A stretch of 49,810 nucleotides of DNA from an uncultured Clostridia bacterium (lineage in GTDB: Bacteria > Bacillota > Clostridia > Christensenellales > DTU072). The number at the start of each line of letters is the position of its first letter. The stretch's first letter is position 1. The stretch lies in the NCBI GenBank assembly GCA_944349655.1, contig CALVNL010000010.1, positions 1 through 49,810 of the forward strand. The letters are read 5' to 3'. The position numbers were made by a program, and so were the translations under genes. The notes beneath the pieces were generated by a model, which was given only the letters and a program-made list of their open reading frames with translations, searched no databases and was not told the origin of the DNA. Shown one piece after another: positions 1-8,248 of this stretch.

Positions 1-40
1 TTTGTCCGACTTTCTTTCAGAATACGCCTTGCGGCGACGT

Positions 41-117
41 TGGTCTGGGTAAGAGGATTTGAACCTCCGGCCTCTTGAACCCCATTCAAGCGCGCTACCA
101 AACTGCGCCATACCCAG
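41..117 (-). tRNA. tRNA-Pro (anticodon GGG), CCA encoded
   Basis: Reading the minus strand, the 7-bp acceptor stem CTGGGTA/TACCCAG closes a cloverleaf with D stem GCGC/GCGC, anticodon stem CTTGA/TCAAG around the loop ATGGGGT (anticodon GGG), and T stem GGAGG/CCTCT containing TTCAAATC. The discriminator is A and the 3' CCA is encoded at 41-43. The anticodon loop matches the pattern seen in bacterial tRNA-Pro(GGG). It is 77 nt and has its own consensus promoter just upstream (129-157), so it is transcribed independently of rho. Confidence 0.95.
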
Positions 118-128
118 ACAGCACACCT

Positions 129-157
129 ATTATATATATTTTTTTTTGCCCTGTCAA
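129..157 (-). promoter_or_regulatory. Consensus sigma-A promoter of tRNA-Pro
   Basis: On the minus strand TTGACA (157-152) and TATAAT (134-129) are separated by exactly 17 nt, a perfect housekeeping promoter. Transcription should start about 5 nt before the mature tRNA 5' end at 117. Confidence 0.9.
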
Positions 158-164
158 GGACATA

Positions 165-199
165 GGAGGGATTTAAGGATTTTTTATCCTATTCCCTCC
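165..199 (-). terminator. Hairpin after rho (terminator-like, no U-tract)
   Basis: Two stem segments, 165-171 with 193-199 (7 bp) and 176-180 with 186-190 (5 bp), form a bulged hairpin just past the rho stop codon. The transcript does not continue into a U-run, so it is not a textbook intrinsic terminator. It may protect the rho mRNA 3' end or separate rho from the tRNA promoter beside it. Confidence 0.4.
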
Positions 200-206
200 G
201 AGACTT

Positions 207-1853
207 CTACATTATATAACCTTGTTTCTGCATTGCCATGATCTGCAGATTAAGTTGTTCGATAAATTCCTTGTTGGTTTTACTCTTGACAAGCATATTG
301 ATAAGGTTTTCGGTGGCGTCGGCACTCTCGCCTGCGCTGAGAAGTTTTCTGATAGCCCAGATACCCTGGAGCTCGCTCTGATCGAGGAGAAGTTCTTCCC
401 TTCTCGTACCGCTGCGGTATAGGTCGATGGCAGGGAAAATACGTTTTTCGCTCAAACGACGGTCGAGATGTATTTCCATATTGCCCGTTCCTTTGAATTC
501 TTCGTAAATTACGTCGTCCATTCTGCTTCCCGTATCAACGAGAGCGGTGGCGATTATGGTCAGACTTCCGCCGTTTTCGATATTCCTTGCGGCTCCGAAA
601 AAGCGTTTCGGACTGTGCAAAGCTCCCGGGTCTATACCTCCCGACAAAGTTCTTCCCGTCGGAGATATGGTCAAGTTATAGGCTCGGGCAAGTCTGGTCA
701 GACTATCCATTAAAATAACCACGTCTTTACCGAGTTCCACCAATCTCTTGGCTCTCTCCAGAACCAGCTCTGCAGCCTTGGTATGATGTTCCGGCATTTC
801 GTCGAAAGTGGAGTACACCACTTCGCCCGCAATCGACCGTTGCATATCGGTGACTTCTTCGGGGCGTTCGTCTATAAGCAAAACTATAAGATGCGCTTCG
901 GAATAATTTGCCGAAATACTGTTGGCTATTTTCTTAAGAAGGGTGGTTTTTCCCGCTTTGGGCGGAGAAACTATCATTGCTCTTTGCCCTTTACCTATAG
1001 GCGCGATAAGATCGATGGACCGAATGGCAAAATCGTTGTTTTTTCCCGGAAGTTCCAGTTTATAGCGGACGTCGGGATAGATGGGCGTAAGGGCGTCGAA
1101 ATTCTTTCTTCCGAAAGCCGCTTCCGGCGACAAACCGTTAACCTCCAGCACGTTTACCACTCCCGCAGGGCGGTTTTCGCAAGTCTGACGGGCTTCGGCT
1201 TTCACGTAATCGCCTTTTCTGAGTCCGCATTTTTTTATTTTTTGTGCGGAAACGTATGCGTCGCTCGTACCGGATTCATAATTTTTGGCACGCAAAAATC
1301 CGTATCCGTCGGGCATTATTTCCAAGACGCCTTCTCTGAATTCCGGCGCGATAATCGTTTCTTCCTCGCTATCTTTCCCTTCTTTCTTTGGCTCTTTATC
1401 TTCTCTGGATTCCTCCTGAAACGTTTCTCTTTTTCTGCGATAATCTTTTCCGTCGTTATCCTTAAAATTGTTTTTCTTGTAAAAAGGTTTTTTCGGAGGC
1501 TCTTTTTCCTCTACGAAAGCGTCGCTTAAATCTCTGGTTATTCCTTCGAGTATTTTTACTTCGCATTTTTTCCCGTCTTCGGTATCGCTTTCCTCTTTGG
1601 GGCGGAAAGACGCTCCTACGTCGTTAAAAATAAGTAAAGATCCCCCTTTCGGAGGTCTGCCTTTGTGGGGCTTCGATTGCGATTTGACTTCGGACGAACC
1701 GCTTTTACCGCTTTCGACTTTTTTCAGAATAGCGTTTATGAGTTCCTCCTTTTTTTTGCTGGTGGGCGACTCCACTCCTATTTCTCTGCCGATTACGCGC
1801 AAAACGTGTATAGTCATTTCTTCAAGACTTTTTTTGTCATAAACTAAATCCAT
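207..1853 (-). CDS. rho: Transcription termination factor Rho with a large charged insertion
   Basis: Hexameric RNA helicase that ends transcription at rut-dependent sites. At 548 residues it is over 100 longer than typical Rho (about 420-430). Order of parts: Rho_N helical domain about 7-47; a low-complexity charged insertion about 48-170, rich in K, E, D and R; RNA-binding OB fold about 174-245; ATPase core from about 250, with Walker A PPKAGKTT at 297-304 and Walker B ending LMDS near 380-384. Core motifs look intact. The start is set by GGAGG a few bases upstream of the ATG. It has its own promoter (2030-2058) and a leader of roughly 170 nt. The insertion could form RNA contacts or condensates, as proposed for other inserted Rho proteins; that is inference. 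Confidence 0.97.
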   Translation of the reverse strand: MDLVYDKKSLEEMTIHVLRVIGREIGVESPTSKKKEELINAILKKVESGKSGSSEVKSQSKPHKGRPPKGGSLLIFNDVGASFRPKEESDTEDGKKCEVKILEGITRDLSDAFVEEKEPPKKPFYKKNNFKDNDGKDYRRKRETFQEESREDKEPKKEGKDSEEETIIAPEFREGVLEIMPDGYGFLRAKNYESGTSDAYVSAQKIKKCGLRKGDYVKAEARQTCENRPAGVVNVLEVNGLSPEAAFGRKNFDALTPIYPDVRYKLELPGKNNDFAIRSIDLIAPIGKGQRAMIVSPPKAGKTTLLKKIANSISANYSEAHLIVLLIDERPEEVTDMQRSIAGEVVYSTFDEMPEHHTKAAELVLERAKRLVELGKDVVILMDSLTRLARAYNLTISPTGRTLSGGIDPGALHSPKRFFGAARNIENGGSLTIIATALVDTGSRMDDVIYEEFKGTGNMEIHLDRRLSEKRIFPAIDLYRSGTRREELLLDQSELQGIWAIRKLLSAGESADATENLINMLVKSKTNKEFIEQLNLQIMAMQKQGYIM

Positions 1854-2029
1854 TAAAATCCTCCAAAATCAGGCTTATATAAAATATATCTTATATCCCT
1901 GTGTCTTCAGTTCTGAAAAATATAAAATCCTTAGGGTAAAATCAAATTCGGAACGGTTTTGGGAAACAATTTTCGGAACTCGGTAAAAATAATATATTAC
2001 GGAAATGTAAAAATTATCTTTACTTTTTG

Positions 2030-2058
2030 ATAATACTATAAAATTATATCTTTGTCAA
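2030..2058 (-). promoter_or_regulatory. Promoter of rho
   Basis: TTGACA (2058-2053) and TATTAT (2035-2030) on the minus strand with a 17-nt spacer. It lies just past the stop codon of the upstream gene, so rho is a separate unit with a leader of about 170 nt. The leader carries a direct repeat of TTCGGAAC on the plus strand (around 1948 and 1973), of unknown meaning. Confidence 0.8.
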
Positions 2059-2088
2059 TGTTTTTTATAATCGGAAAAACCGGATTTT

Positions 2089-2826
2089 TTATTCTCCGAG
2101 GGATTTTATTACGCTTAAAACGCTTTCGGGAACTACGGAGGGATCTTTTACCACGACGTCGGACGGACGGTGACTTAAAATGGTTATTATGGTATCTCTT
2201 TCCTTGTTCCCGTAATACGGAACTATTTCTATCCCCGTACCGCTTTTTTCCCAGAAAAGTCTTTGCGCCGAATCCATAATCATTACCGCGTTGATCGTGT
2301 CGTCCATCCCTAACATAAATATGCTTAACGCATAAACGTCCTCTTCCGTTTCGCATTGCGCGTATAGTTTTGAGCTAAGGAGGGCTAAATTGTTCCAGTC
2401 TTCCCTGACTTCGTCCAAAAGAAAATTATAAAAACCGTCGAGATTGACAACGTCGGCTTTACGCAAAGCTTTTTCTATTTTTTCCTTATCTTCTTCCTGC
2501 CCGAACCCTATAAGCGCACCCAGTAGTGCGTCGAAAGCTCTTTCGTCTTTCTCTCCTAAAGCCGAAATGAGTTCTTTCATTTTATAAAAATTTACGAGTA
2601 CGCCCGTAATAAGGGAGTCCTTGGCGTCTTTATCCGCAAAAAAAGAATAAGCGGTTTTCCCTTTTTCGGAGTCTTTCATAAATGTGATATTGCATTGGGT
2701 AAAAATACTTTCGAGATAGTTTTCTATACGTCGGTCGCTTGAAAATTCCATTCTCTGCTTGTTCATATTAAATAGTATATGAACCCGTAAGCGAATTATC
2801 AAAATTTTTTTCTCGTTCATGAACAT
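2089..2826 (-). CDS. Hypothetical protein, 245 aa
   Basis: I do not recognise this protein. It begins with a short basic, hydrophobic stretch and continues as a soluble, mixed acidic and basic, probably mostly helical protein without clear catalytic motifs; no signal peptide is convincing. The start at 2826 is supported by a GAGGGG ribosome binding site 5 nt upstream; a second in-frame ATG sits two codons later. It diverges from the MATE gene across 68 bp and ends just before the rho promoter. No U-tailed terminator is visible after it. A distant link to sporulation proteins of the YtxC sort was considered but no motif supports it. Confidence 0.75.
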   Translation of the reverse strand: MFMNEKKILIIRLRVHILFNMNKQRMEFSSDRRIENYLESIFTQCNITFMKDSEKGKTAYSFFADKDAKDSLITGVLVNFYKMKELISALGEKDERAFDALLGALIGFGQEEDKEKIEKALRKADVVNLDGFYNFLLDEVREDWNNLALLSSKLYAQCETEEDVYALSIFMLGMDDTINAVMIMDSAQRLFWEKSGTGIEIVPYYGNKERDTIITILSHRPSDVVVKDPSVVPESVLSVIKSLGE

Positions 2827-2844
2827 ATAAGCCCCTCAAAAAAC

Positions 2845-2873
2845 TTTACTTCTTTTTTTCGGAGGAATATAAT
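2845..2873 (+). promoter_or_regulatory. Promoter of the MATE transporter gene
   Basis: TTTACT (2845-2850) and TATAAT (2868-2873) with a 17-nt spacer. The expected start of transcription leaves a leader of only about 15 nt, containing an AAAGGTG ribosome binding site. The -10 sits within a short palindrome (about 2864-2877) that could serve as an operator. Confidence 0.6.
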
Positions 2874-2894
2874 TCCTTTTGTAAAAGGTGTATC

Positions 2895-4280
2895 ATGATC
2901 AAAGACTTGACTAAAGGCAATCCTTCCAAAGTTATCGTAAAATTCAGCCTGCCGCTTCTGTTGAGTATGGTTTTTCAGCAACTGTATAATATGGCGGACA
3001 GTATCATCGCAGGAAATATGATTTCCAACAACGCGCTTGCCGCAGTAGGCGTATCTACGCCCGTTACGATGATTTATGTAGCAATAGCCGTAGGATGCAG
3101 CGGAGGTATAAGCGTAGTCTGTGCAAGTTTCTTCGGTCAGGAAAAATTCTCGTCGGTCAAAACTACCTCTTATACCGCCCTTATTTTTATGTTCTTATTG
3201 GCGGCGGTTCTGACGTTGGTGGGATATTTTATTTCGGCTCCGTTGGTAAACTTGCTCGATACGCCTCAGAGTATTTTTTCCGACAGCGTTTCCTATCTGG
3301 AAATTTACACGTTGGGATTGGTTTTCGTTTTTATTTATAATGCTTCCAACGCTGTTTTTACCGGTATGGGCGACAGCGTAACGCCCCTCGTTCTCCTCAT
3401 CTGCTCTTCGGTAGGAAACGTAGGGCTCGATATAGCCCTCGCCAAACCCATGGGAGTAACGGGACTTGCCTTGGCTACTCTTATAGCGCAGGCTTTCGCA
3501 GGTATAATTTCCCTTATACTTGTTTTGGTAAGACTTAAAAAACTCATCGTGACCGACCCCGTCCCTTCTCACCCGGGTTTCGACTTCAAAAAAATTTTTT
3601 CCACCCGTATATTGAAATCCATAATCTTAATGGCATTTCCCGGAGTATGTCAGCAATCTTTCGTTTCGGTAGGACAACTTTTCGTGCAGAACCTGATCAA
3701 CGGTTTCGGAGAACAGACTATTGCCGCATATACCGCCGCAATGAAAATAAACACCTTCTGTATTTCCTGCATAGTTACCGTCGCAAACGCCATAGCCTCT
3801 TTCACCGCTCAGAACCTCGGCGCAGGCGATATAAAAAGAGTTAAAAAAGGAATGTACTCCGCCGCTTTGATACTGATAGGGTTTTCGCTGTGCATAGTGG
3901 CTATCGTGGCGCCTTTGGCAAATCAACTGGTGGAATTGTTCGTAAATTCCTCGGAAACGAGTGGGACGATTTCCGTATCCGAAGTAATAGCTACAGGCTC
4001 GCAGTTTTTATGGATAACCTGTCCTTTCTATGTTTTCATCGCCATAAAAACCTCCACCGACGGAGTTATAAAAGGCGCCGGGTGCCTGTTCCAGTTTATG
4101 GTTTCGACTTTTGCCGACCTTATATTGAGAGTGGCTCTGTCTTATATCCTCGCCCCTTCGTTAGGTTTCCTCGGAGTTTGTATCTCCTGGCCTATAGGCT
4201 GGGTAATAGGTACCGCCCTTTCGGTAGGATTGTATCTCTCCCGCTCCTGGGAAAAACGACATTTCAAAGCCGTAGGATAG
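2895..4280 (+). CDS. MATE family multidrug/Na+ efflux transporter
   Basis: A 461-residue polytopic membrane protein with about 12 hydrophobic helices, the usual size and layout for MATE exporters (two bundles of six). The N-terminus carries the typical family opening (a TKGNP stretch, then a PLLLSMVFQQLYNMAD-like helix), placing it in the DinF/NorM-type group common in Clostridia. Such proteins expel cationic drugs or metabolites using a Na+ or H+ gradient; the substrate cannot be told here. Start is the ATG after AAAGGTG. It stands alone between its own promoter and a strong terminator. Confidence 0.95.
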   Translation: MIKDLTKGNPSKVIVKFSLPLLLSMVFQQLYNMADSIIAGNMISNNALAAVGVSTPVTMIYVAIAVGCSGGISVVCASFFGQEKFSSVKTTSYTALIFMFLLAAVLTLVGYFISAPLVNLLDTPQSIFSDSVSYLEIYTLGLVFVFIYNASNAVFTGMGDSVTPLVLLICSSVGNVGLDIALAKPMGVTGLALATLIAQAFAGIISLILVLVRLKKLIVTDPVPSHPGFDFKKIFSTRILKSIILMAFPGVCQQSFVSVGQLFVQNLINGFGEQTIAAYTAAMKINTFCISCIVTVANAIASFTAQNLGAGDIKRVKKGMYSAALILIGFSLCIVAIVAPLANQLVELFVNSSETSGTISVSEVIATGSQFLWITCPFYVFIAIKTSTDGVIKGAGCLFQFMVSTFADLILRVALSYILAPSLGFLGVCISWPIGWVIGTALSVGLYLSRSWEKRHFKAVG

Positions 4281-4305
4281 ATTAACCCGTTCCTGAAAAA
4301 ACAAA

Positions 4306-4331
4306 ACGGCTCCTTTGGGAGCCGTTCTTTT
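4306..4331. terminator. Bidirectional intrinsic terminator
   Basis: ACGGCTCC (4306-4313) pairs with GGAGCCGT (4318-4325) around a TTTG loop. A T-rich run follows on the plus strand (4326-4331) and an equivalent run on the minus strand (A-rich tract at 4296-4305). It ends both the MATE gene and the convergent alpha-galactosidase gene. Confidence 0.9.
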
Positions 4332-4350
4332 TCTAAAAACAAGATATTTT

Positions 4351-6060
4351 TCAGTCCGCCCTTACCGTTTTATTTTCGCCGGTAATTGTATTGAAATCCA
4401 GCTTATAGAGTTCCGTACCCTCGAGATACGTTATCGAAATGCAATCTTTTCCGACGTAAGAAGCGTCTACGACAGTCCTGTTTTCTTCTCCGAAAAGTTT
4501 CTCCAAAGCTCTTCTCTGCTCGGCGCCGTATCCGCCTACGTTGTCGGATACGAACAAGACGTTGGCACACATCGAATTCACCTTGGCAAGGAGAGATTTC
4601 TGTTCCTCGGTAAACTTCAGATAACCGCTGCGAAGAAATAGCTTGTCTTTTCCGAAGAGATCGTTTTCACGGAGGTAAAATACGTCGGGGTCGTTAATAA
4701 AAGCCCTTCCGTCCAGGTGACGACGGAAAATCGTGTTGTTCATAGCGCTCTTGGTGCTGACAATTTCCTGATTGCTGTGCTTAACGTAAAACGGATCTTT
4801 GAAAGACTTACCCACATCGCTGGAAATACGGCAAAAATCTACCGTTCCGAAGGCAGGGAAAAGCGGAACTCCGCATCCCAATATAATTTTATCCCCCGCA
4901 CATTCTCTTAAAAATTCCATCGCTTCGGTCATAATGGTACCTCTGCTTTTCCCGTTACGCGGAGTATGACATTCGGAATAGAGAAAATCGAGTTTTACCA
5001 TATCGAATCCCCATTCGTCGAATACGCATCTGAAAACTTCGCGAATATATTCTTTCGCTTCGGGATTATAGAGATCGAGAGTATAAGCGCCTCCCCAGGC
5101 TATACTACCCGTTTCGGGTTTACCGTCCTCTCCTTTAATCAACCAGTCGGGATGATTTTTAACTACTTTGGAGGACTTCTGCGCGTTGAACGGGGCCAGC
5201 CACAATCCCGCCTTATATCCATAAGAATGAATTTTGTCGGCAAGATACTTCATACCTCTGGGGAATTTTTTTTCTTTGACGGTAAGCCAGTCTCCTACCG
5301 CTGTCTGGTAACCGTCGTCTATCTGGAAAATATCCGCTTTGTCTCCCATCGTAGCCAACCCTTCCAGATCCCGACTCAGTATTTCTTCGGTAATTCCGCC
5401 GTAATAATTATACCAGGAAGTATAACCCTTCATCCTGCCGAAACGGGGTTTCTTTATCCCTGCCGCATCGAAATACTTGTCGAAAACGTCGTTATAAGAA
5501 CCTTCAAGCCAATAGATAGAATGAAGCACGTAAGGCTGCCCTTCCTCGAGCATAACTCCTTCTACGTCTTTCTGTACCGAAATCCTGTCCGCCGCCATAT
5601 CGTGGCGGAACACGGTAAATCCGCTTTTTTCGGAAAGGGAACCGAACAAATATATTTTCTCCCCTCTTTTTACGTAAGTATAGGAATAACTGTGGAACTT
5701 TCCTTTTTTACCCGAGTAAGTCTGAAAATCGTAATCGCCGAATATGCGACAATAATTCCTTACGGGGGGATATTTTCCGAGTCCCATAAGTCCGGGTTGT
5801 ACGTCTTCGGCAGTATATTCTCTGGACGTGGACCAGGATTGATATCCGTTCACATAGACCTTGTCGCTTAACGCATAAGCAAAATCAAAATCGACGTAAG
5901 CGGAAACCACGGCGAGAGACGTTTTGGGAATTATGGTAATCTCCAGCCCGTTTGGGCGAACGTTTTCTTCTATTTCGTATAATTCACTGCTTTTGCCGTT
6001 AAATCTGACGATTTTATCGCCCAACTTATATTCCAAAGCAAAACTGTATCCCGTAAACAT
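4351..6060 (-). CDS. Alpha-galactosidase-like glycoside hydrolase, GH36/clan GH-D type
   Basis: A 569-residue cytoplasmic enzyme without signal peptide. An N-terminal beta-sandwich (about 1-200) precedes a TIM barrel. Barrel motifs: FQIDDGYQ at 245-252, WLAPF at 287-291, VKLDFLY at 355-361 with D358 as predicted nucleophile, and CRISSD at 410-415 with D415 as predicted acid/base. These are the signature positions of family 36 alpha-galactosidases, which release alpha-linked galactose from raffinose-type or galactomannan sugars by a retaining mechanism. It is shorter than the 700-residue GH36 enzymes. A GGAGGG site precedes the ATG. It is monocistronic, with no sugar transporter beside it, so the substrate remains open; alpha-N-acetylgalactosaminidase is an alternative. 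Confidence 0.88.
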   Translation of the reverse strand: MFTGYSFALEYKLGDKIVRFNGKSSELYEIEENVRPNGLEITIIPKTSLAVVSAYVDFDFAYALSDKVYVNGYQSWSTSREYTAEDVQPGLMGLGKYPPVRNYCRIFGDYDFQTYSGKKGKFHSYSYTYVKRGEKIYLFGSLSEKSGFTVFRHDMAADRISVQKDVEGVMLEEGQPYVLHSIYWLEGSYNDVFDKYFDAAGIKKPRFGRMKGYTSWYNYYGGITEEILSRDLEGLATMGDKADIFQIDDGYQTAVGDWLTVKEKKFPRGMKYLADKIHSYGYKAGLWLAPFNAQKSSKVVKNHPDWLIKGEDGKPETGSIAWGGAYTLDLYNPEAKEYIREVFRCVFDEWGFDMVKLDFLYSECHTPRNGKSRGTIMTEAMEFLRECAGDKIILGCGVPLFPAFGTVDFCRISSDVGKSFKDPFYVKHSNQEIVSTKSAMNNTIFRRHLDGRAFINDPDVFYLRENDLFGKDKLFLRSGYLKFTEEQKSLLAKVNSMCANVLFVSDNVGGYGAEQRRALEKLFGEENRTVVDASYVGKDCISITYLEGTELYKLDFNTITGENKTVRAD

Positions 6061-6094
6061 TGAAAAAATCCCTCCGAAAAATCTGCTTTAATTT

Positions 6095-6123
6095 ATTATA
6101 TCATAGCGGACTTTTAATTTCAA
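6095..6123 (-). promoter_or_regulatory. Promoter of the alpha-galactosidase gene
   Basis: TTGAAA (6123-6118) and TATAAT (6100-6095) on the minus strand with a 17-nt spacer, about 35 bp before the start codon. Confidence 0.75.
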
Positions 6124-6187
6124 TGGCAAAAAAGCCGTAAACTTGCAAAAAAACATTTTTAACCCCCTAAATCGAATTTATGTCGGT

Positions 6188-6216
6188 TTGACAAAAATCA
6201 CTCCCGACGATATAAT
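6188..6216 (+). promoter_or_regulatory. Consensus promoter of the GDPD-like gene
   Basis: TTGACA (6188-6193) and TATAAT (6211-6216) with a 17-nt spacer. It lies downstream of a possible TTG start at 6143, which rules that start out and supports the ATG at 6254. Confidence 0.88.
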
Positions 6217-6253
6217 TATTTTTGCAAGAATGCACATTGTTTTACGAGGTTTT

Positions 6254-7231
6254 ATGGGGATTAAGTTAAAAAAATTCTTTCTTCATCACAAAGCGGTAGC
6301 CGTTACGCTGACTGCGGCGGTATGCCTTGTCGTTATCGTGGTACTGTTATGCCTATCCACTTACATTCCGAGAAGCGGCAGCGTAAATTACGATGCCGCA
6401 GAAGTTAAAAACAATACTTTTATTTCGCAGAACGCCCTGCTCGGGGCAGACCTGTCCCTTTCCGACAACGCCCCCGTTTATACTATGGCGGCAGTTAAAA
6501 ATATTTTCGAAAACAACAATACTTTTTCCGCCGACGCATTGCGAATTCCGCTTCGACTTACGCTCGACGGCAGACTTATCGTGTTCGGATCGGGAACGCT
6601 GGATTCCTATACCGATTGCGACGAAGTTTTTAAGGAAAAAAATCTTTCCCCCGAACAAAAATCCGCAGGAGAATTGAAACAATACAATATGGGTTACCAT
6701 TACCTTTCCCAAGGAAAATACCCTTACCGAGGACAAGCGGATCTTTCATATATAAGGATTATTACTCTGGAGGAATTGCTCGATTATATGCGGGCGCAGG
6801 AAAACGTCTGGAAGAAAAACTACCGTTATTTTTTTGAGATAAAATCCGAAGGCAAATACCTGTCAAATGCCGTAAAAACTCTTGACGCGGTAATTGCCAA
6901 ATACAATATCTCCGACAGAAGCGCAACGCTCCCTTCCTCTGCCGACGCAAAAAAAATAGCTTCCTCGACAGAGACAGCCATGTTTTACCTTTCCTGCGTA
7001 TTCGGAGTCGGATTGGATAACGCGGATTACTCGGTGCTTATTTTACCGATGTCATTCTGCGGAATAAATTTTGCAAAAAAAAGCATAACAGATTACGCTC
7101 GTTCGCAGGGAATAGCCGTTTATTTCGAAGGGATTAAAACTGCAAAAGACGCCGAAAAGGCTCTGAAAGCGGGAGCCGACGGAATATTCGCGGAAGACCC
7201 CGCCTTGGCTTACGGCGTTTTGAAAAAATAA
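6254..7231 (+). CDS. Membrane-anchored GDPD-fold protein lacking catalytic residues
   Basis: A 325-residue protein with a short basic N-terminus, one membrane helix (about 13-36) and an extracellular domain that follows the glycerophosphodiester phosphodiesterase (GDPD) pattern. Aligned by eye to the family: the HRG position reads GAD (64-66), the PENT box reads PVYT (74-77), the E-x-D metal site is absent in LRIPLRLTLDG (96-106), and the FHD box reads FGSGTLD (111-117). The C-terminal GADGIFAEDP (307-316) keeps the family's closing strand. All residues expected to bind metal or act as acid/base are replaced, so it is probably a pseudoenzyme. Start is the ATG with ACGAGG 4-5 nt upstream and a consensus promoter 38 bp before it. 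Single-gene unit. Confidence 0.75.
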   Translation: MGIKLKKFFLHHKAVAVTLTAAVCLVVIVVLLCLSTYIPRSGSVNYDAAEVKNNTFISQNALLGADLSLSDNAPVYTMAAVKNIFENNNTFSADALRIPLRLTLDGRLIVFGSGTLDSYTDCDEVFKEKNLSPEQKSAGELKQYNMGYHYLSQGKYPYRGQADLSYIRIITLEELLDYMRAQENVWKKNYRYFFEIKSEGKYLSNAVKTLDAVIAKYNISDRSATLPSSADAKKIASSTETAMFYLSCVFGVGLDNADYSVLILPMSFCGINFAKKSITDYARSQGIAVYFEGIKTAKDAEKALKAGADGIFAEDPALAYGVLKK

Positions 7232-7252
7232 TTTTTTACTTCAAAAAAAGAT

Positions 7253-7279
7253 AACCGTCGAAAAATCGACGGTTTTTTT
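7253..7279. terminator. Bidirectional intrinsic terminator
   Basis: AACCGTCGA (7253-7261) pairs with TCGACGGTT (7266-7274) around an AAAA loop, with T7 following on the plus strand and an A-rich flank that gives a U-run on the minus strand. It closes the GDPD-like gene and the convergent permease gene. Confidence 0.9.
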
Positions 7280-7291
7280 ATTGCCTGAATA

Positions 7292-8248
7292 TTACCAGGG
7301 TATAGGCGAAAGTATAAGTCCTGCCACGGCTCCTGAAAAATAAAGTATCAAAGTCACGATAAGCGTTTCGGAAAATTTTTTTCCGCGACGGAACAGCAAC
7401 GCAAGCCCTATGCCTGCATTGGAACAAAGGCCTGCAAGACAAGACCCGAAAGTCAGACCGCCCATAACGTAAAGCCTGGCAATGATTACCGAGGACGCGC
7501 AATTCGGAATAAGTCCCACAAGGGAAGTCAGAAAAGGTTGCCATCGGCCGCTTCGGGACAGAAAAGACGCTATCGCATCCTCTCCTACGTAATAAATAAC
7601 CGTCCCGAACAAAAACGTTATGACAAATACGTATAAAAATATTTTAAGCGAATGTATAAACGGGTGGTAAAGATAGGTTTTCAGTTTTTCTTTGACGCCG
7701 TTGTTTGCGGCATCGCTTTTGAATTCCAGTTTGTGTCCGCAACAACCTTTTTCGGTCTCTTTGTAGTTTTTTTCTCCGTTTTGCTCGGTAATAACCGTTA
7801 TATTTTCGTCGTTTGAGTCTTCCGTATGCGCAAGAGAATGGTTTTTTCTATTATTTTTCGCGGAAACGATTAAATCTATAAGATATCCGATAAATACCGC
7901 ATATATTACCTTGAAAGCCAACATCGGAAGTAGTTTCAGCGCAGTAGCCCCGTCGGCAATAAGTATCGGCACGGCTTCGTCGCTTGTCGCTATAAAAACG
8001 GCAAGTAAAGTCCCTAAAGAAAGTTTACCCGCAAGATAAAGATTTGTCGCCATTACGGAAAACCCGCATTGCGGTATCAATCCTATCCCCGCACCCATCA
8101 GCGGCGCCAGTTTCCCCTGCAAAAGGTACTTCGTTCTGTTTGCGAATATCAGATTATGTTCGAGTATTTCGATAATGAGATATACCGCAAACAGAAAGGG
8201 AAGTACCAGTAAGGAATCCAGAAGTGAATCTATCAATACTTCGCTCAA
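7292..8248 (-). CDS. Putative 10-TM heavy-metal exporter (ArsP_2-like permease)
   Basis: A 318-residue polytopic protein made of two related halves: GLIPQCGFS (56-64) is echoed by GLIPNCASS (245-253), each followed by a similar LYLAG/LYVMG segment, indicating an internal pseudo-repeat. The halves are joined by a hydrophilic loop (about 130-190) containing the metal-binding-like GCCGHK (168-173). This matches the putative arsenic or heavy-metal exporters of Firmicutes. The start appears to be TTG at 8248, overlapping the TGA stop of the giant lipoprotein gene (TTGA), with AAGGA about 12 nt upstream; the residues after this TTG fit the family N-terminus. Expression is probably coupled to the upstream giant gene. 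The metal is not determinable. Confidence 0.8.
   Translation of the reverse strand: MSEVLIDSLLDSLLVLPFLFAVYLIIEILEHNLIFANRTKYLLQGKLAPLMGAGIGLIPQCGFSVMATNLYLAGKLSLGTLLAVFIATSDEAVPILIADGATALKLLPMLAFKVIYAVFIGYLIDLIVSAKNNRKNHSLAHTEDSNDENITVITEQNGEKNYKETEKGCCGHKLEFKSDAANNGVKEKLKTYLYHPFIHSLKIFLYVFVITFLFGTVIYYVGEDAIASFLSRSGRWQPFLTSLVGLIPNCASSVIIARLYVMGGLTFGSCLAGLCSNAGIGLALLFRRGKKFSETLIVTLILYFSGAVAGLILSPIPW

Noticed and set aside
2057..2085. Terminator-like inverted repeat with T-run on the plus strand
   Set aside because: No plus-strand gene ends there and the stem has a bulge; in the minus direction there is no U-tract.
6143..6253. Upstream TTG start extending the GDPD-like protein by 37 residues
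   Set aside because: A consensus promoter lies between this TTG and the ATG at 6254, which has a proper ribosome binding site and starts a membrane anchor.
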